A stretch of DNA of 64,000 nt from assembly GCF_003056345.1 (NCBI RefSeq), contig NZ_PYWB01000005.1, positions 264,866 through 328,865 of the forward strand, given 5' to 3'. This DNA comes from Devosia submarina (GTDB taxonomy: Bacteria; Pseudomonadota; Alphaproteobacteria; Rhizobiales; Devosiaceae). Numbering within the stretch: the stretch's first letter is position 1; every line of letters begins with the position of its first letter. A model generated the notes under the pieces. The model did not search any database. It saw nothing but the letters and a program-made list of their open reading frames with translations, and was not told where the DNA came from. Shown here one piece after another: positions 38,988-47,840 of this stretch. A program made the position numbers and the translations under genes.

Positions 38988-39506
38988 TCAAAGACCCGAA
39001 GTCAGGTTAAGCCGGTCGAGCGTCGATCGGTCTTCGGGGTCGACCATGCCGATCATGAAGCGCAGGACGATCTGCCGGGAATTGGGCGGAAGATTCGCTA
39101 TGGCCGTATTGATGCGGCTCGCCTGCGTTGCCGAAAGCGTGCTGAAAAACTGCCGGCCTTTCTCGGTGGCGTGGAGGAGCCGCTGGCGGCGATCCGTATG
39201 ACCGGTTTTTTGCTCGATATAGCCGCTGTCGATCAGTTGCCGGAGCACGCGCGCCAGGCTTTGCTTGGTGATCTTGAGAATGTCGAGCAGATCAGCCACG
39301 GGCATGCCGGGGCGCAGATTAACAAAATAAAGCACCCGGTGATGGGCGCGTCCAAAGTCCTGCCGCTCCAGCAATGCATCGGCATCGCCGGTGAAATCCC
39401 GGTAGGCAAAGAAGAACAGCCCCATGATGTCGAGCGGCAAATCCTGGCTCTCGGGAGGGGGAGAATTTATGTCAGCCTTGTTGACATTTTTTTGGGTTGC
39501 TGACAT
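38988..39506 (-). CDS. MarR family transcriptional regulator
   Basis: A 172-residue winged-helix protein. The recognition region DLLDILKITKQSLARVLRQL (about residues 72-91) and the wing TGHTDRRQRLLHATEKG (about 101-117) are typical. It is divergent from the branched-chain aminotransferase gene with 136 bp between. A TGTCA-N7-TGACA inverted repeat lies at 39470-39486, inside its first codons. ATG at 39506 has GGGAAA upstream. Regulation of the neighbouring aminotransferase is plausible but inferred. Confidence 0.8.
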   Translation of the reverse strand: MSATQKNVNKADINSPPPESQDLPLDIMGLFFFAYRDFTGDADALLERQDFGRAHHRVLYFVNLRPGMPVADLLDILKITKQSLARVLRQLIDSGYIEQKTGHTDRRQRLLHATEKGRQFFSTLSATQASRINTAIANLPPNSRQIVLRFMIGMVDPEDRSTLDRLNLTSGL

Positions 39507-39642
39507 TGTTTTCCCATCAGGACGCCGTCCATGTCTTATCCCTCAGGCTTTGTGGTTTGCCAAGGCTTTGGGGCTCGGGCATGATCGACGCAGATGTGGC
39601 GGCGGCAGAGGCGCGCTCGCCAGACTCATTCGGGAGAGGATC

Positions 39643-40533
39643 ATGGCCGGTGTGCCCATGGACCAGCGTGATGGCTGGATCTGGTTTGATGGTGAATTCA
39701 AACCCTGGAAAGACGCAAAAATTCACGTGCTGACGCACGGGCTGCACTATGCAAGCTCCGTGTTCGAAGGCGAGCGCGCGTATGGCGGCGAGATCTTCAA
39801 GTCGCGCGAACATACCGAACGCCTGATCCGTTCGGGCCAGACGCTGGACATGACCATTCCGTGGTCCGTCGAGCAGATCGAGGAAGCCAAGCGACAGGTT
39901 CTGGAAAAGAACGGCCTCGTAGATGCCTATGTGCGCCCCGTGGCGTGGCGCGGCTCGGAAGAGCTGAGCGTTCCGGCGCGCAACAACACGGTGCATCTGG
40001 CGATCGCGGCCTGGGTGTGGCCCAGCTATTTCTCGGTTGAGGAAAAGCTCAAGGGTATCCGCCTGGAATGGAGCCGCTGGAAGCGTCCGAGCCCGGAAAC
40101 AATTCCGTCCTCGGCCAAGGCGGCGGGTCTTTACATGATCTGCACGCTGAGCAAGGACGCGGCGATGGCGAACGGCTATGCTGATGCGCTGATGCTGGAC
40201 TATCGTGGCTATGTGGCTGAGGCGACTGGCGCCAACGTGTTCTTCATCAAGGGCAAGGACATCACGACACCTACGCCGGATTGCTTCCTCAATGGCATTA
40301 CGCGCCAGACGCTGATTGATCTTGCCAAGCGGAATGGCTTCACGGTGACTGAACGGCACATCATGCCTGAAGAACTGGGCCAATTCGATGAGTGCTTCCT
40401 CACAGGGACGGCAGCAGAGGTTACTCCGGTTAGCGAGATCGGGGAGTATAAATTCCAGCCCGGCGAGGGTTGCCGGACGCTGATCGATGCTTATGCGGCT
40501 GAGGTTCAGCCCAAGCGGGCGGCAGCCGAGTAA
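39643..40533 (+). CDS. ilvE: branched-chain amino acid aminotransferase
   Basis: A 296-residue class IV PLP enzyme. The PLP Lys is in SSAKAAGLY (about residue 160); VFEGERAYGG near the N-terminus, the GYVAEATGANVFFIKG cofactor block (about 188-203) and the GTAAEVTPV loop (about 258) are conserved. It catalyses the last step of Val, Leu and Ile synthesis. The ATG at 39643 has AGAGGA close upstream; the frame is open 73 codons further but without homology. A strong terminator follows. Confidence 0.9.
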   Translation: MAGVPMDQRDGWIWFDGEFKPWKDAKIHVLTHGLHYASSVFEGERAYGGEIFKSREHTERLIRSGQTLDMTIPWSVEQIEEAKRQVLEKNGLVDAYVRPVAWRGSEELSVPARNNTVHLAIAAWVWPSYFSVEEKLKGIRLEWSRWKRPSPETIPSSAKAAGLYMICTLSKDAAMANGYADALMLDYRGYVAEATGANVFFIKGKDITTPTPDCFLNGITRQTLIDLAKRNGFTVTERHIMPEELGQFDECFLTGTAAEVTPVSEIGEYKFQPGEGCRTLIDAYAAEVQPKRAAAE

Positions 40534-40550
40534 GGTTTTTGGACTTTCGA

Positions 40551-40583
40551 AAGGCCGGGCCAAGTGCCCGGCCTTCTTGTTTG
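40551..40583 (+). terminator. rho-independent terminator after ilvE
   Basis: A 10-bp stem AAGGCCGGGC/GCCCGGCCTT with 5-nt loop, then CTTGTTTG, 18 bp after the stop codon. Confidence 0.8.
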
Positions 40584-40610
40584 CCGACGCGGTATCGGTA
40601 AAAGGGAAGC

Positions 40611-40643
40611 GTAGAGCCCTCGGGTCAAGCCCGACGGTGACGA
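40611..40643. repeat. half copy of the 92-bp palindromic repeat
   Basis: Resembles the right end of the elements at 3155-3246 and 43902-43993 (CCTCGGGTCAAGCCCGACGG, then TGACG) and lies between ilvE and moaE. Confidence 0.5.
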
Positions 40644-40659
40644 GCGGTGGGGAGGGTCT

Positions 40660-41106
40660 TCATTCCCAGCGCGCCTTTGCCTCGTCGTCTGCGCTTTTAG
40701 CTTCGACCCAGTGAGTGCCCTGTGGGGTAGTTTCCTGTTTCCAGAAGGGGGCGTCCGTTTTCAGGAAGTCCATCAGGAACTCGGCCGCCTCGAATGCGGC
40801 CTGGCGGTGGGGCGAGAGGGTCATGACCTGGACGATGGGCTCGCCCGGGTGAAGCGTCCCGTAGCGATGAATGATCGTCGCCGCGAGAAGATCGAAGCGG
40901 TTGGTGGCTTGCGCGAGGAGATCGTTGAGCTGGTTGAGGGCCAGTTCGGGATAGCACTCAAGCGTCAGGGCTGTGATGGGATCTTGCGGGTTGGAGCGCA
41001 CCACGCCGGTGAAGGTCGCGGCGGCGCCTGCGTTGTCTGTGGCGCTGAGGAAGGTGTTGAGCTCGGCACCGGGATCGAATCTTTCCGTGGTCACGCGAAC
41101 AGTCAT
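40660..41106 (-). CDS. moaE: molybdopterin synthase large subunit MoaE
   Basis: A 148-residue protein of usual length. It transfers MoaD thiocarboxylate sulphur to cPMP to form molybdopterin. Conserved elements: AAATFTGVVRSNP near residues 28-40, the HRYGTLHPGEPIV segment near 80-92, and the catalytic Lys pair K116 and K123 in FLKTDAPFWKQE. It starts 1 bp from the end of moaD, in an operon pgsA-moaD-moaE. Confidence 0.94.
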   Translation of the reverse strand: MTVRVTTERFDPGAELNTFLSATDNAGAAATFTGVVRSNPQDPITALTLECYPELALNQLNDLLAQATNRFDLLAATIIHRYGTLHPGEPIVQVMTLSPHRQAAFEAAEFLMDFLKTDAPFWKQETTPQGTHWVEAKSADDEAKARWE

Positions 41107-41107
41107 C

Positions 41108-41359
41108 TCAGCCGCCGGTCATAGGGGGAAAGAGCGCGACTGTGCTGGCGCCGTGAATTGAAGCATCGTGGCCGACGAGCTTGGCGTCTACGGCAGCCTT
41201 GATCAGGGAGCGCTTCTCCGTTGCCAAGGCGAAGGCCTCGTCGCGGCCGGCCAGCCAGTCGATCAATTCTGCGACGGTGCTGACTTCGGCAGGAGGCGAA
41301 ACCTCCTCCTCGCCGCGGTTGAGACGTTCGCGTAGCCAAGCGAAGTAAAGGATCTTCAT
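41108..41359 (-). CDS. moaD: molybdopterin synthase sulfur carrier MoaD
   Basis: An 83-residue ubiquitin-fold protein ending in Gly-Gly (PPMTGG), the C-terminus that is adenylated and thiocarboxylated. The opening MKILYFAWLRERL and ALFPPMTGG ending are typical. The ATG overlaps the pgsA stop as ATGA. Partner MoaE is next downstream. Confidence 0.93.
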   Translation of the reverse strand: MKILYFAWLRERLNRGEEEVSPPAEVSTVAELIDWLAGRDEAFALATEKRSLIKAAVDAKLVGHDASIHGASTVALFPPMTGG

Positions 41360-41922
41360 TTTGTTTCGGCACTCAGATGCGGCCAGCTGGCGCGCAGATA
41401 TTGCCAGCCGGTCCAGACGGTCAGGATGCCGGCGAGCCAGAGCAGCAGGTCGCTGACGAGACCCAAGCTGGGTACGATGCGCTCGAGGAGGACGACGGCC
41501 AGGGACACGAGCTGGATAGTGGTTTTCCACTTGGCAAGCCCGGTGACGTTGAGCACGACCTTGGCATTGCCCAGGAATTCTCGCAGGCCAGATATGAAGA
41601 ACTCGCGAAAGAGGATGGCGCAGACCGGGATCATGTCCCAGGCCGACAGGCTGCCATCCCAAGCCAGGGCGGCGATGAGGATGCCAACGAGGAGCTTGTC
41701 GGCGATGGGGTCGAGCATGCGGCCCAGAGGCGAATACTGGTCCCAGGCGCGGGCGAGATAACCGTCCAGCCAATCGCTGGCGGCGGCCACTATATACAGG
41801 ATCAGTGCCATGAGCCGCAAAGTCGTATCCCCGCTCATCACCAGCGCAACGATGGGGATGATCGCACCGATACGGGCGATGGTGATAAGATTGGGAACGA
41901 GCAGGAGGGGTGATCTGGCCAT
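41356..41922 (-). CDS. pgsA: CDP-diacylglycerol-glycerol-3-phosphate 3-phosphatidyltransferase
   Basis: A 188-residue membrane protein with the CDP-alcohol phosphotransferase signature: DG-YL-AR, eight residues later G, then RMLD and PIAD (about residues 52-74). It makes phosphatidylglycerol phosphate, the committed step to phosphatidylglycerol. Four to five hydrophobic helices and the usual length. First gene of pgsA-moaD-moaE. Confidence 0.94.
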   Translation of the reverse strand: MARSPLLLVPNLITIARIGAIIPIVALVMSGDTTLRLMALILYIVAAASDWLDGYLARAWDQYSPLGRMLDPIADKLLVGILIAALAWDGSLSAWDMIPVCAILFREFFISGLREFLGNAKVVLNVTGLAKWKTTIQLVSLAVVLLERIVPSLGLVSDLLLWLAGILTVWTGWQYLRASWPHLSAETK

Positions 41923-42037
41923 GGGAGGACAGAACAGGAATGGGGGGAGGGGGTCAAGTCAAAGTGGCACGCGGGTTCATGTGCTCTGGCTTCCGGAATG
42001 ATCTTGATATCGGGGCTCTCGTACCCCCACCCTTGAT

Positions 42038-42059
42038 CCCTCCCCGCAAGGGGGAGGGT
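42038..42059. repeat. CCTCCCC/GGGGAGG palindrome (type D)
   Basis: CCCTCCCCGCAAGGGGGAGGG in the gap between aroG and pgsA. Same family as copies at 9205, 43694 and the 62.3-63.1 kb cluster. Confidence 0.6.
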
Positions 42060-42078
42060 GTCGACTGATACATCGCCG

Positions 42079-43152
42079 CTAGGCGACTTGCTGGTTTGTG
42101 GCTGCACGGCGCTGGGTGACGGCTTCGGCCAAGGATTCGAGGGCCGTGACGGTGGTGCCCCAGTCGATGCAGCCGTCTGTAATGGACTGGCCGTGAACGA
42201 GATCCTGGCCGGGAACGAGGTCCTGGCGGCCGGCAACGAGGTTGGATTCAATCATGACGCCGATGATGCGGCGGTCGCCGGCGGCGAGTTGCTGGCCAAT
42301 GTCGGCGAGGACCAGGGGCTGGTTTTCCGGCTTCTTGCTCGAATTGGCGTGGCTGGCATCGACCATGATGGCGGGTTGGAGGCCAGCCTTGGTGGCTGCA
42401 GCCGCGGCAGCGTCGATGCTCGCGGCGTCGTAATTGGTGGTTTTGCCGCCGCGCAGGATGATGTGGCAATCCTCGTTGCCGGTGGTCGCGGCAATGGCGG
42501 AGCGGCCGTCCTTGGTGACGGCGAGGAAATGGTGGGGCTGGCTGGCGGACTGGACGGCATCAAGGGCGATCTTGACGTTGCCATCGGTGCCGTTCTTGAA
42601 GCCGACGGGGCAGGAGAGGCCGGAGGCGAGTTCGCGGTGGATCTGCGACTCGGTGGTGCGGGCACCGATGGCAGCCCAGCTGACGAGGTCCGCAATATAT
42701 TGCGGGGTGGTCATGTCGAGGAATTCGCAGGCGGCTGGCAGACCCATATTGGCGATGTCGAGCAGCAGGGCCCGGGCTGTGTGCAGGCCCTGATCGATCC
42801 GGAAACTGCCATCGAGATTGGGATCATTGATGAGGCCCTTCCAGCCGACAGTGGTGCGGGGCTTTTCGAAGTAGACGCGCATGATGATCTCGAGCCGGTC
42901 GCCCAAGGTCTCACGCAGCGCGACGAGGCGCTTGGCGTAGTCCAGCGCCGCGGCGGGATCGTGGATGGAGCAGGGGCCAACGATGACGGCGAGGCGGTCG
43001 TCATTGCCCCCGAGAATATTGTGGAATGCATGCCGGGCACCAATGACGGTGCGGGTCGCACGGTCGGTGCGCGGATGCTGGCGCATGATTTCGATGGGGG
43101 TGGCGAGTTCCTGGATGGCGCTGATGCGCAGATCGTCGGTGGATTTCAGCAT
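42079..43152 (-). CDS. aroG: DAHP synthase, class I alpha (3-deoxy-7-phosphoheptulonate synthase)
   Basis: A 357-residue AroF/G/H-type enzyme joining phosphoenolpyruvate and erythrose-4-phosphate, first step of the shikimate pathway. Family motifs: VIVGPCSIHDPAAALDYAKR near residues 56-75, MRVYFEKPRTTVGWKGLINDP split near 93-113, and the VDASHANSSK metal/substrate block near 265-274. This class is allosterically inhibited by an aromatic amino acid. The ATG at 43152 has GAGGAG 6 nt upstream. An aromatic leader-peptide attenuator lies directly upstream. The gene sits between uvrC and pgsA, which are normally close in this order of bacteria. Confidence 0.92.
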   Translation of the reverse strand: MLKSTDDLRISAIQELATPIEIMRQHPRTDRATRTVIGARHAFHNILGGNDDRLAVIVGPCSIHDPAAALDYAKRLVALRETLGDRLEIIMRVYFEKPRTTVGWKGLINDPNLDGSFRIDQGLHTARALLLDIANMGLPAACEFLDMTTPQYIADLVSWAAIGARTTESQIHRELASGLSCPVGFKNGTDGNVKIALDAVQSASQPHHFLAVTKDGRSAIAATTGNEDCHIILRGGKTTNYDAASIDAAAAAATKAGLQPAIMVDASHANSSKKPENQPLVLADIGQQLAAGDRRIIGVMIESNLVAGRQDLVPGQDLVHGQSITDGCIDWGTTVTALESLAEAVTQRRAATNQQVA

Positions 43153-43185
43153 GGTGGCTCCTCGGGATTTTGGGTGAGGCGGCCA

Positions 43186-43213
43186 CAAAAACCGCCTCGA
43201 ATGATCGGGCGGT
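43186..43213 (-). terminator. attenuator terminator in the aroG leader
   Basis: On the minus strand ACCGCCCGA pairs with TCG-A-GGCGGT (one bulged A) around a 4-nt loop, then TTTTTG. It lies between the leader peptide stop and the aroG start. The 5' arm CCGCC can instead pair with GGCGG at 43270-43274 inside the leader-peptide gene, forming an antiterminator. Confidence 0.8.
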
Positions 43214-43244
43214 GGGCTGGGGTTTGATGCTTATCGGGTCAGGA

Positions 43245-43322
43245 TCAGATCAAGCGCGCGCTAGCCTCCGCCGGGAGCGGATAGCTAAAGTACCAAAACG
43301 AGATGGTTGCGAGGGAGATCAT
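43245..43322 (-). CDS. aroG leader peptide (aromatic attenuator peptide)
   Basis: A 25-residue frame on the minus strand, ATG at 43322, TGA at 43245-43247. Codons 9-14 read Phe-Trp-Tyr-Phe-Ser-Tyr (FWYFSY), five aromatic residues in six. Directly after these codons, TCCGC and GCGGA form a 1:2 hairpin (43265-43280 region), followed by the 3:4 terminator. A ribosome stalled on the aromatic codons would cover arm 1, free arm 2 to pair with the 5' arm of the terminator, and allow aroG transcription. The ribosome-binding site is weak, as is common for leader peptides. Confidence 0.75.
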   Translation of the reverse strand: MISLATISFWYFSYPLPAEASARLI

Positions 43323-43693
43323 GGCGAAACTGTAGCCCGGCGTTTTCGACTTGTCGACTCCCTTGTTTTGGACGTGCCGAAGCGCCGCCCCGGGTGCGGT
43401 GATGAACAGCGTTGATGTGGCGAGGCCTTGCCCCGGTAAGTTTTAGTGTAGTGAGACAAAGCTTCGCCACATCAGATGGGATTTTCCGGCGCGCGCGACT
43501 CTGGTCCCTGAGCCTCCCAGAGGCATTGGTGACACTTCCGCTTGCCTACGGGGATCACGAACATCCCCGCCCCATCTGCCCCTTCACAAGCCGGTTCGCG
43601 CGACCCGCTGGTTCGTGAAGGCAGTGGGGGGAGATTAGCGCATGGGGATGGTGGGGGGAGAAGGGGGAGAGATTTAGTTTTGTGCGCGGGAGA

Positions 43694-43735
43694 GGACCCC
43701 CACCTAGCCTCCCCCTGGGAAGGGGAGGGACTGGT
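43694..43735. repeat. type D GC-rich palindrome in the aroG-uvrC gap
   Basis: CCCCCACCTAGCCTCCCCCT followed by GGGAAGGGGAGGGAC. The 740-bp stretch 43323-44062 has no supported gene; it holds the presumed aroG promoter region, this repeat, two CTCATGGT-type palindromes (43771-43800 and 44028-44056) and a full 92-bp repeat. Confidence 0.6.
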
Positions 43736-43901
43736 GCGGTTGGTGGGGCGCATGCGGGCAATCAGTAGATCTCATGGTGAGCGTGTCGAACCATGAGGGC
43801 GTGGCACCTGAGGCCTCCACTCGCTCGGCCTCGTGGTTCGTGTAAGCTCACCATGAGGCCTTGGGGAACATCGTGCATGGGGAGGATGGTTCAACAATCC
43901 C

Positions 43902-43993
43902 GATCGTCATCCTCGGGCCTGACCCGAGGAGACTGTACTTGCGGAGCGTTGGTTAAGTGTAGAACCTTCGGGTCAGGCCCGAGGGTGACGGTC
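43902..43993. repeat. 92-bp dispersed palindromic repeat, copy 2
   Basis: Same length as copy 1 at 3155-3246, with the same ends (GATCGTCATCCTCGGG and CCCGAGGGTGACGGTC) and the shared core ACTTGCGGAGCG. Differences are scattered, and the inner arm pairing is kept by compensating changes. Confidence 0.75.
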
Positions 43994-44062
43994 GGCGAGT
44001 GGGGACAAGATGGGGCCGATAAATAGACCTCATGGTTGGCCTTTCGAACCAGGAGGGGCGGC

Positions 44063-45949
44063 TCAGCCGCCTGGGTTGAAATGGTCGTAGACCAGCTGGG
44101 CCATGGTGCCCGAGATGCCGGGGACGGCGTTTAGGTCGGTGAGGGAGGCGCGGCTGACGGCTTTGGCGGAGCCGAAATGGTTGAGCAGGGCGCGCTTGCG
44201 GGTGGGGCCAATGCCTTCGATTTCGTCGAGCGGGTTCTTGATCTGGTCCTTTTTGCGCTTGGCACGGTGGGTTCCGATGGCGAAGCGGTGGGCTTCATCG
44301 CGCAGGCGCTGGACATAGTAGAGGACGGGATCGCGGTGGGGCAGCATGAAGGCCTCCCGGCCTTCCATGAAGAATTTTTCGCGGCCGGCGTCGCGTTCCT
44401 CGCCCTTGGCGATGCCGATAAAGGTCACGTCGCGCGGCAGGTTCATGGCCGAGATCACTTCGCGCACGGCGTTGAGCTGGCCGGCGCCGCCGTCAATGAA
44501 GACAACGTCTGGCCAATCGGGCATGCCGCCGCCTTCGTCCTCCACCTCGTCTTCGGCTTCGTTGGCCAGGCGCGTGAACCGGCGGGTAAGCACTTCGCGC
44601 ATCATGCCGAAATCGTCGCCAGCGGTGATGTCGGATTTGATGTTGAAGGTACGGTAGTGCTTTTTCGAAAAGCCTTCTTCGCCGGCGACAATCATGGCGC
44701 CCACGGCATTGGTGCCCGAAATGTGGGAGTTGTCGTAGACCTCGATGCGGCGGGGAGGCTCGTTAAGGCCAAAGCAATTGGCGACCCCTTCAAGCAGCGC
44801 ACGGTTGGTGGCGCCTTCGGCAAGCTGGCGGCCGAGGGCTTCGCGGGCATTGTTGAGGGCGTGATTGACAAGGTCGCGCTTTTCGCCCCGCTTGGGCTGC
44901 TCGATATAAACGCGGCGGCCAGCGCGGGTGGAAAGGGCTTCGGCCATAAGGTCGGGTTCGGCGAGGTCGTGGCTGACGAGGACCAGGCGCGCGGGGGTAC
45001 GATTTTCGTAGAACTGGCCGATAAAGGCTTCGAGCACCTCGGCGTCGGTGAGGCTGGCGTCGGCACGAGGGCGATAAGGGTAGTTGCCCCAGTTCTGGTA
45101 GGCGCGAAAAAAGAACACCTGAACGCAGAACTGGCCGCCTTCATGATGGATGGCAAAGACGTCGGCCTCCTCGACGGATTTAGCGGTGGCATCGCCCTGT
45201 GACTGGACGAGGGCCAGGGCCGAGAGGCGGTCGCGCAGGAGTGCGGCGCGTTCAAAATCAAGCTGTTCGGCGGCCTCGTTCATCTCGCGCTGGAGATGGT
45301 CGCGCACGCTTTGCGACTTGCCCGAAAGGAATTGCCGGGCGTCTTCAACCAGTTCGCCATAACCTTCGAGCGAAATTTCGCGCGTGCAGGGGCCCGCGCA
45401 GCGCTTGATCTGGTGCATGAGGCAGGGGCGGGTGCGGGCGGCGTAGAAGCTGTCCGAGCAATTGCGCAGCAGGAACGCCTTTTGAAGGCTCGCAATGGTG
45501 CGGCCGACGGCCGTGGCCGAGGCGAAAGGGCCGAAATAATGGCCCTGGCGGCGACGGGTACCGCGATGTTTGGTGAGTTCGGGCGCCTCGTGATCGGTGG
45601 CGATCAGGATATAGGGGAAGCTCTTGTCGTCGCGCAGCAGGACGTTGAAGCGCGGCTTGAGCCGCTTGATCATGTTGGCTTCAAGCAGCAGCGCTTCGGA
45701 CTCGGTTTCGGTGCGCACGAATTCCATGCTGACCGTGGCGGCGATCATGCGCTGCAGGCGCAGTTCGAGCGCGTCGGGGCGCGTGTAATTGGTGACACGG
45801 GCCTTGAGGTTGCGCGCCTTGCCGACATACATGACCTCGCCTTGCGCATCGAGCATGCGATAAACGCCAGGGGCGGCGGGCAAGGTGCGCACGAATTCGC
45901 GGATAACTTCGTGGCCTGATTTGACTTGTGGAATGGTCTGGTCGGTCAT
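44063..45949 (-). CDS. uvrC: excinuclease ABC subunit C
   Basis: A 628-residue protein of usual length. N-terminal GIY-YIG nuclease ([20 protein letters not shown] near residues 28-47), a UVR/UvrB-binding segment (about 220-255), the RNase H-like C-terminal nuclease with [16 protein letters not shown] near 410-425 and DGGAGQLNA near 480-488, and helix-hairpin-helix repeats at the end. It makes the dual incisions in nucleotide excision repair. ATG at 45949 overlaps the SDR stop as ATGA; longer upstream reading is SDR overlap. Confidence 0.96.
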   Translation of the reverse strand: MTDQTIPQVKSGHEVIREFVRTLPAAPGVYRMLDAQGEVMYVGKARNLKARVTNYTRPDALELRLQRMIAATVSMEFVRTETESEALLLEANMIKRLKPRFNVLLRDDKSFPYILIATDHEAPELTKHRGTRRRQGHYFGPFASATAVGRTIASLQKAFLLRNCSDSFYAARTRPCLMHQIKRCAGPCTREISLEGYGELVEDARQFLSGKSQSVRDHLQREMNEAAEQLDFERAALLRDRLSALALVQSQGDATAKSVEEADVFAIHHEGGQFCVQVFFFRAYQNWGNYPYRPRADASLTDAEVLEAFIGQFYENRTPARLVLVSHDLAEPDLMAEALSTRAGRRVYIEQPKRGEKRDLVNHALNNAREALGRQLAEGATNRALLEGVANCFGLNEPPRRIEVYDNSHISGTNAVGAMIVAGEEGFSKKHYRTFNIKSDITAGDDFGMMREVLTRRFTRLANEAEDEVEDEGGGMPDWPDVVFIDGGAGQLNAVREVISAMNLPRDVTFIGIAKGEERDAGREKFFMEGREAFMLPHRDPVLYYVQRLRDEAHRFAIGTHRAKRKKDQIKNPLDEIEGIGPTRKRALLNHFGSAKAVSRASLTDLNAVPGISGTMAQLVYDHFNPGG

Positions 45950-46713
45950 GATCGTGGAGTGGGGGCCCGGCGGGCCGGAAATTCGATGTGGCGGCCGCCA
46001 TCGAGCGCCAGCATCTGGCCGGTCATGGAAGGCGTGTTGAGCAACATTATGACGCCCTGGGCGATCGCCTCGGGCCCGGCATTGCGCTGCAGCGGCAGGG
46101 AGCGGACGGATTGTTCGAAAGCTTCCTGGGATTGCCCGGCATGCGGCAGGACAGGGCCAGGGCCTATGGCGTTGACGCGAATGGCCGGAGCGAGCGACTG
46201 GGCGAGGGTGCGCGTTGCCGTCCAAAGAACGGACTTGGAGAGGGTATAGCTGAAATAGGATGGCGCAGGATGGAGCACACGTTCGTCGATGATATTGACG
46301 ATGTTGCCTTCCTCGCCCTCAGGAAGTTGGGCCGCAAAGTCGCGGGCCAGGAAAATGGGCGCTTCGGCATGGATGGCGAAATGCTGGTCCCACAAGACCT
46401 CATCGACATCCCGGATGCTGTCGCGCTCGAAACTGGAGGCATTGTTGACGAGGATTGTGAGCGGACCAAAGATCGATGCTGCTTGCGCAATGACTTCTGC
46501 CCGTTCCGGGCGCTGGGCGAGGTCGGCCCGAAGGATGGCGGCACGGCCACCTTCTGCAGCAATCGCGTCGCGCGTTTTTTCTGCGCCTTCAAGATCGGAG
46601 CGGTAGTGGATAACGACGGCATGACCGTGGCGCGCCAGGGTTAGGGCAATGGCGGCGCCGATGCGGGTGCTGGCGCCGGTGACCAGCGCTATCGATGAGG
46701 ATTGATTCGTCAT
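45946..46713 (-). CDS. SDR family oxidoreductase, pteridine-reductase-like
   Basis: A 255-residue short-chain dehydrogenase. The NADP-binding [12 protein letters not shown] motif is at about residues 12-23, NNASS near 88-92, and the active-site Tyr/Lys in [11 protein letters not shown] near 152-162. The active-site surround and [10 protein letters not shown] segment match FolM/pteridine reductase-like proteins that sit upstream of uvrC in many Hyphomicrobiales. The catalytic reaction is probably pterin or dihydrofolate reduction, inferred from similarity. Coupled to uvrC by an ATGA overlap. Confidence 0.82.
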   Translation of the reverse strand: MTNQSSSIALVTGASTRIGAAIALTLARHGHAVVIHYRSDLEGAEKTRDAIAAEGGRAAILRADLAQRPERAEVIAQAASIFGPLTILVNNASSFERDSIRDVDEVLWDQHFAIHAEAPIFLARDFAAQLPEGEEGNIVNIIDERVLHPAPSYFSYTLSKSVLWTATRTLAQSLAPAIRVNAIGPGPVLPHAGQSQEAFEQSVRSLPLQRNAGPEAIAQGVIMLLNTPSMTGQMLALDGGRHIEFPARRAPTPRS

Positions 46714-46868
46714 GCGGCAGTTGTAACCTTTGGCGGCAGTTTAGTGCTGAATGAACCTGATCAACAATGCGCGGGTGGGAGGTTCCCTGGCTGGGGCAGG
46801 CGCTATGGCTAGGCAATAGCACCTATTTGCGCTAGCGCTCTCCTGCACCCCTTAGATAAGCATCGAGC

Positions 46869-47792
46869 ATGACCATTTCATCCAGTACCGGCCGCACGGA
46901 TAATGTGGGCCAGGCAATTGTTTTGACTGTTTTCACCGTCGCGGTATTCGGCATCCAGGATGTTCTGTCCAAGACGCTGGTGCAGACCTATTCGCCCTTC
47001 CAGGTGACCATGGTGCGCTATTGGGGCTTTGCGCTGTTTGCGCTGTTTCTGGTGTTGCGGCAGGCGCCCTTGCGGCAGGCGTTGAGCTCGAAAGTGCCGC
47101 TGCTGCAGGTGGTGCGCGGCTCGCTCCTGATCATCGAAATCTGGTTTTTTGCCATGGCGCTGCGGACGGTGCCGCTTGGCGAATTGCAGGCGATCTCGCT
47201 GGTCTATCCGCTGCTCGTGACGCTGTTTGCGATCCCGATCCTGGGCGAGAAAGTGGGCGTATTCCGCTTCGTGGCCGTGGGGATCGGGTTTGTGGGGGCC
47301 ATGGTGATCGTGCGGCCCGGTGGCTTGCCGCTGGATTGGGGCGTCCTGTTCTCAATGATCTCCGCGACGCTTTATTCGATCTATATCGTGATTACCCGCA
47401 AGGTCAGCCAGTTCGACAGTGCGGCCACAAGCATGGCTTATACAGGGTTGATGGGCCTGTTGCTGTCGAGCGCGGTGGGGGTGTTTTTCTGGCAGCCCAT
47501 GGCGTGGTCGGACTTCATGCTGGTGGTGACGATCATGGTCACGTCCTGCCTTGGCCACGGTCTCATGGTGTTCGCCCTGTCCATGGCGCCGGCGAGCACG
47601 GTGCAGCCGTTCAACTATTTTTCGCTGCCCTGGGCGATTTTCCTCAGCGCGCTGGTGTTCGGGCACTGGATCGATAGCATCTCGCTGATCGGAGCCGCCA
47701 TTATCGTGGCGGCCGGGCTGGTGGTGATGGCGCGCGAAAGGATGCGCAAGGTCGAAACGGCGCCCACGCCGACACTGCCGGGCACGGAGTGA
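46869..47792 (+). CDS. DMT superfamily (EamA) transporter
   Basis: A 307-residue protein with ten hydrophobic helices in two EamA repeats (about 15-145 and 160-290). The first repeat has the WFFAMALRTVPLGELQAISL pattern with a LAISL-like end; the second has GHGLMVFALSMAPASTVQPF. Probably exports amino acids or other small metabolites; substrate unknown. Monocistronic and divergent from the SDR-uvrC genes. Confidence 0.83.
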   Translation: MTISSSTGRTDNVGQAIVLTVFTVAVFGIQDVLSKTLVQTYSPFQVTMVRYWGFALFALFLVLRQAPLRQALSSKVPLLQVVRGSLLIIEIWFFAMALRTVPLGELQAISLVYPLLVTLFAIPILGEKVGVFRFVAVGIGFVGAMVIVRPGGLPLDWGVLFSMISATLYSIYIVITRKVSQFDSAATSMAYTGLMGLLLSSAVGVFFWQPMAWSDFMLVVTIMVTSCLGHGLMVFALSMAPASTVQPFNYFSLPWAIFLSALVFGHWIDSISLIGAAIIVAAGLVVMARERMRKVETAPTPTLPGTE

Positions 47793-47803
47793 GCTGAGAG
47801 GGC

Positions 47804-47834
47804 GAAGAAAAAGCGCCGCCTTTGGGGGCGGCGC
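47804..47834 (-). terminator. rho-independent terminator of the SH3 protein gene
   Basis: On the minus strand an 8-bp stem GCGCCGCC/GGCGGCGC with a 6-nt loop is followed by TTTTTCTTC, 7 bp after the SH3 gene stop. Confidence 0.85.
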
Positions 47835-47840
47835 GGGGTA

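Noticed and set aside
39470..39486. TGTCA-N7-TGACA as a MarR operator
   Set aside because: It lies inside the first MarR codons and the arms are only 5 bp, so it is mentioned with the gene but not called as a site.
39470..39642. Upstream extension of the branched-chain aminotransferase from an ATG with a strong GGGAGGGGG site
   Set aside because: The extra 58 residues have no similarity to the family N-terminus and overlap the MarR gene; the ATG at 39643 has its own site and gives the usual length.
43542..43796. Short frames in the aroG-uvrC gap
   Set aside because: They run through palindromic repeats, lack ribosome-binding sites and give repeat-derived Pro/Gly/Arg sequence.
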